Assembly: GCA_003566395.1 (NCBI GenBank)
Contig: PXDL01000011.1
Span: forward strand, 1 to 7,987
Origin: Balneolia bacterium
Lineage (GTDB): Bacteria > Bacteroidota > Rhodothermia > Balneolales > Cyclonatronaceae
DNA length: 7,987 nt
Direction: 5' to 3'
Shown: in pieces, positions 1-6,811 of the stretch
Position numbering within the stretch: the first letter of the stretch is position 1
How the letters are laid out: every line of letters starts with the position of its first letter
Notes under the pieces: model-generated
The model's input: the letters and a program-made list of their open reading frames with translations, nothing else
Database searches by the model: none
Told to the model about the DNA's origin: nothing
Translations under genes and position numbers: made by a program

Positions 1-161
1 GTTCTATACGATGGGCGGAACGTATAGCAGCCGACCTGTAAGTGATTCGCATTTTTTTCGATACTTCTATTTGGTCCCATCTGTAAAAAGTAAACGTAAT
101 AAATACGGTTCTGCTGTTAAGGTCTACTTGTTCTCATTTCATCCCTTTAAATGTGAAAATA

Positions 162-198
162 AAGGCTGAGCCTGGAGTCCGGTTCCCTGCTCAGCCTT
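162..198 (-). terminator. Intrinsic terminator of the leftward three-gene operon
   Basis: A perfect 10-bp inverted repeat (AAGGCTGAGC at 162-171, GCTCAGCCTT at 189-198) encloses a 17-base loop. Read on the minus strand, the hairpin runs directly into TTTATTTT, so it has the stem and U-rich tail of a Rho-independent terminator. It lies 27 bases beyond the hydrolase stop codon, as expected for the end of the leftward unit. On the plus strand the tail is only CTTGTT, so termination in that direction would be weaker. Confidence 0.8.
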
Positions 199-224
199 GT
201 TCGATATCCAACCTTTTTTCAACC

Positions 225-1145
225 TTAATCCCCGACCAATGCCTGCCGGTGTTTTTCAAGAAAATCATATATGGCTTGTTCGGCCTGGCGGGTGTGCTCA
301 ACTATGTTTTCGGCAGAGCCGCCCAGAAACTGAATGGTCTGCTCGTCCACGGAATCTGCCGATTTTAGCCCCGGAGCGAGCAGCAGATGGCCTGCTTCGG
401 CAATATGCAGATGCTCGGCTTCTTTACCGTGGGCTTTAAGTCTTTCCTGAATGAGCCCGGCCATTCGCTCCGAAGGCCACAGAGCGTCATCTCCTCCCGA
501 AATCAGCAGAACGGGAGCCCGGATTTTCTCCACCGGTATGGCAACGTCTTCAGCATTTTCGGTATTGGTGATGGCGTTATCATATAGCGCATGAATCCCT
601 CTGAAACCTCCGCTGAAATCATACGGCAAATACTCAAGCGGCTTGCCCTCCAGAGTCCATGAAGATTTTCGGGACGTGTAATCACTTTGATTAATTGACT
701 GCCAAACAACTGAAGAAGGCGCCACCGCTACCACGGAATCGAACTCGTGACGGCTTCCCTGCAGCAGCGCCAGCTCGGCCCCTTTGGAGACACCCACCAG
801 CGCAATGAACTCCCATCGCCGGGTTCCATTACGATGCAGCCATGCGAGGGCTTCGTCCATATACTCAAGCGGGACTTCTTCCAGCTCGTGTGGAAGCCCG
901 GTTTCACGAAAATAGGAAAGCGAAAGTACGTGATACCCTTTGCCGTTGAGGATTTCCGACCAATTGTTCCCGAATTGGTTTCCTCCCTCCGAACCGCCCA
1001 GCGTGATAATCACGCGTCCGGTGTTGTTCGGGGCTTCGTACCAGTCGGCGTGGAATCCGTGTGTTTCGTATCTCAGTTCGTTGGTTTGCGGAAAGGCTTC
1101 AACACAAAGGAAGCACATCACCGTGATAAGTAAAAATAGTTTCAT
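225..1145 (-). CDS. Exported alpha/beta hydrolase, acyl-CoA thioesterase/BAAT C-terminal family
   Basis: This is a 306-residue serine hydrolase of the alpha/beta fold, most like the C-terminal catalytic domain of acyl-CoA thioesterases and bile-acid-CoA:amino-acid N-acyltransferases (BAAT_C). Residues 1-17 form a signal peptide with hydrophobic core LFLLITVMCFLCV and a likely cut after VEA, so the enzyme should act outside the cytoplasm. Family signs in order are the oxyanion-loop region GGSEGG (50-55), EVPLEYMDEALAWL (90-103), nucleophile elbow GVSKG with Ser120, the acid in SGGDDALWPS (Asp219 or Asp220), and His253 in EAGHLLLAPG. The nucleophile is Ser as in thioesterases, not Cys as in BAAT. 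It is the last gene of the leftward operon, 11 bases after the regulator. No Shine-Dalgarno sequence is visible. The substrate is unknown; an exported location argues against intracellular acyl-CoA and for an ester or acyl-peptide substrate. Confidence 0.85.
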   Translation of the reverse strand: MKLFLLITVMCFLCVEAFPQTNELRYETHGFHADWYEAPNNTGRVIITLGGSEGGNQFGNNWSEILNGKGYHVLSLSYFRETGLPHELEEVPLEYMDEALAWLHRNGTRRWEFIALVGVSKGAELALLQGSRHEFDSVVAVAPSSVVWQSINQSDYTSRKSSWTLEGKPLEYLPYDFSGGFRGIHALYDNAITNTENAEDVAIPVEKIRAPVLLISGGDDALWPSERMAGLIQERLKAHGKEAEHLHIAEAGHLLLAPGLKSADSVDEQTIQFLGGSAENIVEHTRQAEQAIYDFLEKHRQALVGD

Positions 1146-1156
1146 AAGAGATTGTT

Positions 1157-1438
1157 TTAAAGTTTCAGGTACTCTTTTAGCGCATTGGTGTACTCATCCA
1201 TAGCGCGAAGTCCGTTGTCTGTGATTCGCATGGAAGTCTGCGGTTTTTTGTCCACAAATGTTTTGCTGACCTCCAGATACCCGGCTTCTTCCAGCTTGCT
1301 CACCTGCACACTCACGTTCCCGCGCGACGCACCGGTTTTGTCCACAATATATGTGAAGGTGATTTCTTCATGTGCCACCAGCAACGACATTATAGAAAGC
1401 CGCAACTGGTTGTGTAGCATGGGATCCAGGTCTTTCAT
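1157..1438 (-). CDS. Small winged-helix transcriptional regulator (HTH_34/MarR-ArsR-like)
   Basis: This 93-residue protein is almost entirely one winged-helix DNA-binding domain. Residues 8-22 form the first helix (LHNQLRLSIMSLLVA). Residues 26-53 hold the helix-turn-helix, ending in the recognition helix SRGNVSVQVSKLEEAGYL. Residues 54-71 form the wing (VSKTFVDKKPQTSMRI), followed by a C-terminal helix (LRAMDEYTNALKEYL) that is likely used for dimerisation. The pattern fits the 'winged helix DNA-binding domain' family common in Bacteroidota. The frame stays open further upstream, but the ATG at 1438 is preferred: it begins the conserved domain and overlaps the stop of the preceding gene in an ATGA arrangement, which implies translational coupling. 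No effector-binding domain is present, so the signal may come from the partner membrane protein or another small ligand. The 23-base dyad in the operon promoter is a plausible binding site (inference). Confidence 0.85.
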   Translation of the reverse strand: MKDLDPMLHNQLRLSIMSLLVAHEEITFTYIVDKTGASRGNVSVQVSKLEEAGYLEVSKTFVDKKPQTSMRITDNGLRAMDEYTNALKEYLKL

Positions 1439-2013
1439 TTTCTTTGGTATTTGAGCATATAGGCCGGAATAAGATAGGATACTACCAGCGATGCAATCAG
1501 TAGCAGAAGGATGTGAACGTTCATAGTGAATACCGCGATTCCGGCGATAAAAAAGCTTGCAATTCCGCCGATAATCATGGGCCTGAACTTCAGCAAGGCC
1601 CCCGAGACCAGCACGCCCCACGCGTAAACGGCAATAATAAGCGGATAGATTACCACCCAGCTATGCATGAAGCCTATCATGCCGAGAATCACAAAAACTC
1701 CGCCCGAACCACCCCACAGGGCTCCCATGAGGCGATCAACATAAGTGGTTGCCTGACTCTTTTTCTCCTGCCTGTACCCGGTGTATATCGCCAGGATGGC
1801 GGCAATTCCGATAGCTCCGAACCATGTGTATAAGGTGTTAAAGCCGGATTCAAGCAAAATCACGATGTACTGTATTAGAGCTGCAATAACGATAGACCAG
1901 CCCCATATAAGGAAGTGGGCCGCGCTTTCGCTGAAATTTTGGCGTGAGCTGCTGATCATCTCCCGGATAACCTCCAGCCCCTGCTGTTCATTAAATGATG
2001 ATTCTGTATTCAT
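1435..2013 (-). CDS. Six-helix integral membrane protein paired with the winged-helix regulator
   Basis: This is a 192-residue protein of unknown function. A short charged N-terminal segment (about residues 1-32, with a likely amphipathic helix GLEVIREMISSSRQNF) is followed by six predicted membrane segments at roughly 33-54, 60-80, 97-117, 119-141, 145-163 and 167-187, and a basic tail (KYQRK). No catalytic or transport motif was recognised. It is the first gene of the leftward operon and overlaps the regulator by 4 bases. Pairs of a small winged-helix regulator and a multi-pass protein of about this size are common in Bacteroidota. A role as membrane partner or target of the regulator is inference from that pairing only. 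The start at 2013 is the only sensible one, about 40 bases downstream of the candidate promoter. No Shine-Dalgarno sequence is seen. Confidence 0.75.
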   Translation of the reverse strand: MNTESSFNEQQGLEVIREMISSSRQNFSESAAHFLIWGWSIVIAALIQYIVILLESGFNTLYTWFGAIGIAAILAIYTGYRQEKKSQATTYVDRLMGALWGGSGGVFVILGMIGFMHSWVVIYPLIIAVYAWGVLVSGALLKFRPMIIGGIASFFIAGIAVFTMNVHILLLLIASLVVSYLIPAYMLKYQRK

Positions 2014-2051
2014 TGTCTTGTTTTAGAAATTGAAGGATTTATTAACTGTTG

Positions 2052-2074
2052 ACATGTTTATAATATAAACTTGT
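2052..2074. promoter_or_regulatory. 23-base inverted repeat, candidate operator
   Basis: The core is a perfect 15-base palindrome at 2056-2070: GTTTATA, a central A, then TATAAAC. After one unpaired T on each side, the symmetry resumes with ACA (2052-2054) against TGT (2072-2074). In total 10 of 11 positions pair around the centre at 2063. The odd centre and AT-rich arms suit a dimeric winged-helix protein. It covers the candidate -10 element of the operon that encodes such a regulator, so autoregulation is the simplest reading (inference). Confidence 0.55.
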
Positions 2075-2088
2075 TGCGACTTAAGCAA
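2060..2088 (-). promoter_or_regulatory. Candidate promoter of the leftward operon
   Basis: On the minus strand, TTGCTT (2088-2083) and TATTAT (2065-2060) are separated by 17 bases. That gives a -35-like element matching 3 of 6 and a -10-like element matching 5 of 6 of the primary-sigma consensus. Transcription would start near 2053, leaving a leader of about 40 bases before the ATG at 2013. The -10 element lies inside the 23-base inverted repeat described separately, so a bound regulator would block RNA polymerase. The standard Bacteroidota motif TAnnTTTG was not seen here, so the assignment is provisional. Confidence 0.4.
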
Positions 2089-2355
2089 GCATCTTTTAAA
2101 ATTGCCTCACTTACTTGAAATTGTCGCCGGCCGTACGTTCTCAATCAGCAAGCCTTACTTAGCTTAAAACCGCTAATACTTCAGCTATATAAAAGAAACG
2201 GGCGCCTGAAAATCATCCGTAACTTCACGTATAACTTCTCGTGAAAATTGAGGGCATCGGAGAACGCTTACTTTGCCTTATCTTCACTCCTGTTCCGGAC
2301 AAGCAACTTCAGAGGGCTTGAAATAGCCCGGCTACCGCTAACATTTCATAGTTCA

Positions 2356-4914
2356 ATGGCATCTTTACAGATTTCCGCTTCCGATAAAAAACTGGGTATT
2401 ACAGGCTTAGTCTGCCTGATTTTCGCCCTCATCGCTTTTCCCTACGTTCAGCCGGAATTTCAGATTCCCTACAGCCTTGATAAGCAGGAAGTTGCGCAGC
2501 GATCAACTGATATTCTTGAAGAGCTTGGGTTTACGCTTCCGGCGGAGGACCCCGACATCAGGCTGGTGCGCAATCAGGATTTTCTCAAAGAATACGTTAA
2601 CGAGAACGGCAAAAAATCCCTGCGCCGGTTATTGAAGAATGATTCCGCCGATGATGTAATATTCTACAACTGGCGCGTCAGTCATACCATCTCAGACCCG
2701 GGTGAAGATCGTCCCGAAAACCCTGAAAGCCCCAAAGAAGAAGACCGGCAAACCGGAAGTTTACGTATCGGCACATCAGACGGCTTCGTTCTCGACCTTG
2801 AAGACGAGTCCGTTTCCACTATCACTTTGAATTTGGGGATGAGGGGTGAGCTGGTCGGTTTGCGTTCGACAGGCCTTTTCATACCCGGCTTTGCTGATTC
2901 GCTGGCCTATTATGAAGGTGTGCTTGAAGACGAACAGGCTTTTATGACCCGTCAGGCTGAACAGTTGCTGGGCCTAACCGTCTGGGGAGAAAAAAATCCT
3001 GAAAAAGACAAATTCTCACGATCATCACCCGATACGGACGGTTTTTTCGAATTCGAGGCTACGTTTCTGATTCAGGATACGCCGGTACCCACTCATGTTG
3101 CTTTGGGATTGAAGTCATCGGGAGAATTCGTTTCCATCCGGTACGAAATGGCTGAGGAATCTGAAGCCTCCCTGGCCGAAAACATTTTCAAAGGGGTTGT
3201 GTACGGCTTCTTTGCTTTTCTGATTATTGTCTTTTATCTCGTTCAGTTTTTTCGGAGGATGTATAACCGTCTGCTGGACTTACGCCTTGCGCGATTCGAT
3301 GCCATCGGTTTCGGATTACTTTTGGCGGCTATGGTTGCTATTGCTGCGGGGTTTGCGGAAGCCGGAGGCACAACCGAAACCTACTTCGTCCTTTTGATCG
3401 GCATCGCCGTATTTCTGGGTTTCGGACTCTTTTTCATCGCGGTCGGATTCCCCGCTTTTGCCACCACCGAATCTCTGAATCAGGAAGCTTGGCCTGAAAA
3501 GAAACACGCCCTCACCCTGTTGAAACACGGATTCATCAAAAACCGGCTGGTTGGCCAATCGCTCGGCAGAGGTGTGGTTGGGGGATGCATTCTCGCGGCG
3601 ATTTTGGTCCTCATCTATGCCCTCAATCCCTACGCCTGGTTTTTGCCGTTTGAGTCCGATAATGTAGCCCTGTCCGATTCTGTTCCCCTCTCCTTTTTAA
3701 ATGTGTTTATCAGCTTTATCGTAAGCAGTATATTTTTGGTCCTTATCTACCTCTCTGCTCCGGCGGCATGGTTTCAGATAAACAAGATGAATCCCTATCT
3801 GAGCGTCTTCCTGCTTGTTCTGCTTGTCGCTCCCCTGATGCACCTGACCCCCGAAACGGGTAGTTTTTTCGCCGATTACTTCTTCATGCTGCTTCTCGCG
3901 GTCGTTCCGGTTCTTCTGTTCCTGAAGTACGATCAGCTCTGTGCCATCACCGCCTTGTTTACCTACGCACTGGTAATTGTAGGAATCAGTTCATTTGTGA
4001 TTCCGGGTTTCTCCGATCTGCTTATTCTTTTTATTTCTGTAGGTTTATTCGGCCTGATTATCGCGGCCGGTTATGTGGGTTTGCGCTCCGACAATACCGA
4101 AGGCCGGCTGCCCGACCTGGAGCCGGAATACATCAAAAAGCTGGTCCGTGAAAAACGTATCGAGAAAGAGTTTGAACTGGCCCGCGAAGTTCACGATTCA
4201 TTCCTGACGTCCTCCGCCGCCGACATTCCCGGTTTCGATATATCGGCCAGCTGTAAAACAGCCTACGAAGTAGGAGGCGACTATTTCGATTTCATTCCGG
4301 TTGATGAGCATCGAACCCTCATCGTTATTGCCGATGTAAGCGGTAAAGGGGTGAAGGCCGCCTTCTACATGACGCTTCTGAAAGGATACCTTCAAGCGGT
4401 GACGGAATACCATTCAGACATTCGTCAGATCATGTCAACGGTTAACCGCCTGTTCCATGCCAGTACGCCCAAAGGCACCTTCATCACCGCACTGGCGGGC
4501 ATACTCGACCAAAGAACAAACACCTTCACCTTTATAAGAGCCGGCCACGATCCGCTTTACCTGCTGGATAAATCATCTTCAGGCTGCCGGGTATATCGCC
4601 CCGACGGTTTTGCTCTCGGTATGGTTGAGCAAAAAACGTTTGATATCCATACCGCGGTCACTTCCATCACTGTGGAGCCGGACCATGCCGTACTGCTGTT
4701 CACCGACGGCTATCCGGAGAGTTTTAACAGCAAGCGGGAACAGTACGGTGAAAAACGCCTGGAGCAAGTATCAGCGCATCTCTTTCGCCAACATCTTACC
4801 TCTGCCGGTTTGATGAACGCTATCCATAACAAAGTCGCCTCGTTTGTGGGAAGTGCACAGCAGCATGACGACATGACCATGATTGTTATCCGGCGCGACA
4901 AGCCTTCATCCTGA
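2356..4914 (+). CDS. Membrane-bound SpoIIE/PP2C-type Ser/Thr protein phosphatase with a large sensor half
   Basis: This 852-residue protein joins an N-terminal membrane sensor to a cytoplasmic phosphatase that would dephosphorylate Ser/Thr on partner proteins, typically anti-sigma-factor antagonists. Residues 12-30 are a membrane anchor and 31-275 are probably extracytoplasmic. About nine further helices follow between 279 and 578. A charged helical linker (about 590-617, EKEFELAREVHDSFL) leads to the SpoIIE domain (about 600-848). Metal-ligand motifs are complete: GGDYFDF (Asp642), ADVSGKG (Asp660), FTDGYPE (Asp784) and HDDMT (Asp838/839). RAGHDP is at 728-733. The frame is open back to a TTG at 2248, giving 888 residues, but that stretch is not membrane-like and does not look coding. 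The ATG at 2356, just before a Ser/Lys-rich segment and the first helix, is preferred. The phosphatase call is firm. The sensor half is not recognised, and neither ligand nor target is known. Confidence 0.88.
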   Translation: MASLQISASDKKLGITGLVCLIFALIAFPYVQPEFQIPYSLDKQEVAQRSTDILEELGFTLPAEDPDIRLVRNQDFLKEYVNENGKKSLRRLLKNDSADDVIFYNWRVSHTISDPGEDRPENPESPKEEDRQTGSLRIGTSDGFVLDLEDESVSTITLNLGMRGELVGLRSTGLFIPGFADSLAYYEGVLEDEQAFMTRQAEQLLGLTVWGEKNPEKDKFSRSSPDTDGFFEFEATFLIQDTPVPTHVALGLKSSGEFVSIRYEMAEESEASLAENIFKGVVYGFFAFLIIVFYLVQFFRRMYNRLLDLRLARFDAIGFGLLLAAMVAIAAGFAEAGGTTETYFVLLIGIAVFLGFGLFFIAVGFPAFATTESLNQEAWPEKKHALTLLKHGFIKNRLVGQSLGRGVVGGCILAAILVLIYALNPYAWFLPFESDNVALSDSVPLSFLNVFISFIVSSIFLVLIYLSAPAAWFQINKMNPYLSVFLLVLLVAPLMHLTPETGSFFADYFFMLLLAVVPVLLFLKYDQLCAITALFTYALVIVGISSFVIPGFSDLLILFISVGLFGLIIAAGYVGLRSDNTEGRLPDLEPEYIKKLVREKRIEKEFELAREVHDSFLTSSAADIPGFDISASCKTAYEVGGDYFDFIPVDEHRTLIVIADVSGKGVKAAFYMTLLKGYLQAVTEYHSDIRQIMSTVNRLFHASTPKGTFITALAGILDQRTNTFTFIRAGHDPLYLLDKSSSGCRVYRPDGFALGMVEQKTFDIHTAVTSITVEPDHAVLLFTDGYPESFNSKREQYGEKRLEQVSAHLFRQHLTSAGLMNAIHNKVASFVGSAQQHDDMTMIVIRRDKPSS

Positions 4915-4996
4915 AACCGTACAAACACGGCTTTTTGATACGTTTTTGCTTGTTGCTTCGTTAGTTTCGGCATTCCATCATTACTACCTTACCTGC

Positions 4997-5590
4997 ATGT
5001 CTGAATCAACTCCCACATCCCGAAAACGAAAGCGCTATTTGATCTTCGGCGGGGTGCTAATGTTCATCGTTTTGCTCGGTATCCCCCAGCTTCGGATCGC
5101 CATTCATGAAGTGGCAATTGCAACAGGAATTTTCGACTCCGCACCTCCGGAAGAACTAAACGGCCCGATGATTTCGGCCGATGCACTGAATTTTCCCATG
5201 CAAACCACAGAAGGGGATATAATCAGGCTACAGGACTTCAGCGGGAATGTTGTGATGATGACCTACTGGGCTTCCTGGTGCAGCACCTGCCGGAAGACCA
5301 ATCCAACCATTCAGACTCTGAAAGACGAGCTTAACCGGAGCGACATTTCGTTCTTACTGCTTTCGATGGATAACGTTGAGGAAAATGCCGTTTCCTATCT
5401 GGATGAAAACCGGATTTCGTTGCAAAATGTGTTTCCGAGAGCATCACTGCCCTCTCCGCTGAGCGGTGCATCCATCCCCACCACCTATGTTATTGACAAA
5501 CAGGGACGCGTGATTTACCGGAATACCGGTTACGCCAATTATTCAAGAACGGCATTTCGTGACTGGATTACCGAAGTAGCCGACCGCTGA
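4997..5590 (+). CDS. Membrane-anchored thioredoxin-like protein (TlpA/ResA-type)
   Basis: This 197-residue protein has a basic N-terminus (SRKRKR, 8-13), one membrane anchor (about 14-32), and an extracytoplasmic thioredoxin-fold domain (about 55-195). The redox motif is WCSTC with Cys95 and Cys98, preceded by YWAS. The cis-proline loop is SIPTTYVID with Pro161. The spacing and the opening phrase FPMQTTEGDIIRLQDFSG match the AhpC/TSA–Redoxin branch of TlpA-like proteins. These usually reduce disulfides outside the cytoplasm, for example in cytochrome c or protein maturation. The CSTC active site is not diagnostic of one substrate. The frame is open back to 4883, inside the phosphatase gene, but the ATG at 4997 places the positive charges directly before the anchor. 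It lies 82 bases after the phosphatase and 66 before crtY, on the same strand. Its link to carotenoid or retinal metabolism is unknown and may be only positional. Confidence 0.85.
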   Translation: MSESTPTSRKRKRYLIFGGVLMFIVLLGIPQLRIAIHEVAIATGIFDSAPPEELNGPMISADALNFPMQTTEGDIIRLQDFSGNVVMMTYWASWCSTCRKTNPTIQTLKDELNRSDISFLLLSMDNVEENAVSYLDENRISLQNVFPRASLPSPLSGASIPTTYVIDKQGRVIYRNTGYANYSRTAFRDWITEVADR

Positions 5591-5656
5591 ACGCAATACC
5601 ACATCAGGAAGTTAGGAAGAGAAATCTTCTAAAAACCTGAACAGGTCCCGGCGGTC

Positions 5657-6811
5657 ATGAATTCGACCCATGATATAATTTTAATAGGTGCCGGCTGCTC
5701 ATCCATGCAGTGGCTTCAGCTTTACACGCGGCGTTTTCCCGACCACGACCGCCGCATTCTTGTGATCGACCGCAGCGATGAACCTCCGGCCCGGACCTGG
5801 TGCTTCTGGACCGGGAACGAACACGCATTTTCTCATCTCGTATCGCATCGCTGGGGTAAACTTTCCGTAGCCACTCCATGGGGTTCGCGGACATCCGAAA
5901 TCAAACCGTTCAGCTATCAGTATATTTCGGGGGAAGATTTCTTTGATGCCGCCCGCAGCCTTATCAACTCCGACAGCCGTATTGAACGAAAAACCGGAAT
6001 CGTAACGGAAACAGTTAAAACCGGTGAACTCACCTACGTCCATACGCCCGAAGGTACTTTCTCAGCTCCCGTGGTATATAGCAGCATACCCGATTTTGGA
6101 AAACTGAACGGGCACTCTCCGTCTCTGAAAAACGGAATCCGGCAGCACTTCCGCGGCTGGTATATCGAGACGGCCGATCCTGCTTTCGAACCGGAAACGG
6201 CTACACTTATGGATTTCAGAACAAGCCAAAAGGGCGGCTCGGTTTTCCATTACGTGCTTCCCTTTTCCCCTACCCGTGCGCTGGTTGAATGCACGGTTTT
6301 TGGAAGCGAGCGGTGGCAGGAAATCGACTACGACAACAGGCTTCAGGCTTACATCGGCCGCCACATTAGCCGCAATTACCGTATCGAACGCACGGAGCAG
6401 GGCAGTATTCCCATGTCACAAATACCGTTCAGCCTCTTCTCATTCGACGGCACCATTCCGATCGGGACGGCCGCGGGCAGAGTGAAGCCCTCCACCGGCT
6501 ATATGTTTTTACGCTCCCTGCGGCATATCGAGCGTCTCATTGAAGGAACCCGTGAAGCGTCAGCCGAAACGGATCGTTTTCATTTTTACGATGCCCTGCT
6601 GCTCGGAATCCTGAGGGATGAACCCGAACGCGTGGCCCGCATCATGCACCGGCTGTTTAACCGAAACGAGTTTCCCCACGTACTTCGCTTTCTTGATGAA
6701 AGCACCTCTCTACCTGAAGACATCAGGATGTTCTCCACGCTGCCTTACGGGCCTTTTCTCAAGCAGCTCCCCGATTACCTGCGCACCTCAAAACCGGCCT
6801 ATGAAGCCTGA
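5657..6811 (+). CDS. crtY: Lycopene beta-cyclase
   Basis: This 384-residue enzyme cyclises both ends of lycopene to give beta-carotene, acting at the membrane with a reduced flavin cofactor. The N-terminal dinucleotide-binding motif is IILIGAGCSS (7-16), followed by the acidic strand end VIDRSD (36-41). Family landmarks are RTWCFW (46-51), QHFRGWYIET (163-172), MDFRT (185-189), LPFSPTRALVECT (201-213), GSIPMSQIPF (249-258) and IGTAAGRVKPSTGYMF (269-284). Glu211 sits where bacterial CrtY proteins carry an acidic residue reported as important for catalysis (alignment by eye). Its length is typical of the single-domain bacterial CrtY family. No Shine-Dalgarno sequence precedes the ATG. The 3' end overlaps the next gene by 11 bases, implying translational coupling, and the neighbour consumes its product. 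No other carotenoid gene (crtE, crtB, crtI) lies in the window, so lycopene supply must be encoded elsewhere. Confidence 0.92.
   Translation: MNSTHDIILIGAGCSSMQWLQLYTRRFPDHDRRILVIDRSDEPPARTWCFWTGNEHAFSHLVSHRWGKLSVATPWGSRTSEIKPFSYQYISGEDFFDAARSLINSDSRIERKTGIVTETVKTGELTYVHTPEGTFSAPVVYSSIPDFGKLNGHSPSLKNGIRQHFRGWYIETADPAFEPETATLMDFRTSQKGGSVFHYVLPFSPTRALVECTVFGSERWQEIDYDNRLQAYIGRHISRNYRIERTEQGSIPMSQIPFSLFSFDGTIPIGTAAGRVKPSTGYMFLRSLRHIERLIEGTREASAETDRFHFYDALLLGILRDEPERVARIMHRLFNRNEFPHVLRFLDESTSLPEDIRMFSTLPYGPFLKQLPDYLRTSKPAYEA

Larger units (their letters stand above)
2014..2355. other. Divergent intergenic region
   Basis: No gene is supported in these 342 bases, which separate the two divergent units. 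The left part holds the promoter and 23-base dyad above. On the plus strand, a TATATAAAA stretch (2186-2194) lacks a good -35 partner. A 6-bp inverted repeat (TTCACG 2224-2229, CGTGAA 2240-2245, 10-base loop) follows. ATTG at 2247-2250 and TTACTTTG at 2268-2275, 17 bases apart, loosely resemble the Bacteroidota -33/-7 promoter (TTTG, TAnnTTTG). If used, transcription would start near 2282 and favour the phosphatase start at 2356. The rightward promoter assignment is weak. Confidence 0.45.

Noticed and set aside
4..27. 7-bp inverted repeat CTATACG/CGTATAG with a 10-base loop, followed 24 bases later by seven Ts (52-58).
   Set aside because: The T run is too far from the stem for an intrinsic terminator, and the repeat may lie inside the end of a gene cut by the window edge.
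42..52. 11-base match GTGATTCGCAT shared with 1221-1231 in the regulator gene.
   Set aside because: Short, isolated and without flanking similarity. It is most likely chance.
2..169. Open frame on the plus strand from the window edge to a TGA at 167-169 (55 codons), and a second frame ending in TAA at 39-41 (WAERIAADL).
   Set aside because: Both start outside the window and match no family I recognise. The longer one runs through AT-rich sequence into the terminator stem. The shorter could be a genuine gene tail, because composition drops after 41, but 12 codons are too few to decide.
1439..1621. N-terminal extension of the regulator frame by 61 residues.
   Set aside because: It lies wholly inside the membrane-protein gene in another frame, has no domain character, and the ATGA overlap start at 1438 fits the family length.
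2049..2064. TTGACA (2049-2054) and TATAAT (2059-2064) on the plus strand, each a perfect consensus hexamer.
   Set aside because: Only 4 bases separate them, so they cannot serve together as a -35/-10 promoter. TATAAT is part of the symmetric dyad.
2248..2355. Upstream TTG extension of the phosphatase frame (36 extra residues).
   Set aside because: The added residues show no signal or domain character and precede an otherwise typical N-terminus with its first membrane helix. The weak promoter-like pair at 2247-2275 would lie inside it.
4917..4936. Small hairpin CCGT/ACGG followed by CTTTTT between the phosphatase and thioredoxin-like genes.
   Set aside because: A 4-bp stem is too short to call a terminator. 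At most it is a weak attenuator.
6618..6800. N-terminal extension of the blh frame inside crtY.
   Set aside because: It is a shadow of the crtY coding sequence, rich in Cys, Pro and Ser with no family similarity. The Blh domain begins just after the ATG at 6801.
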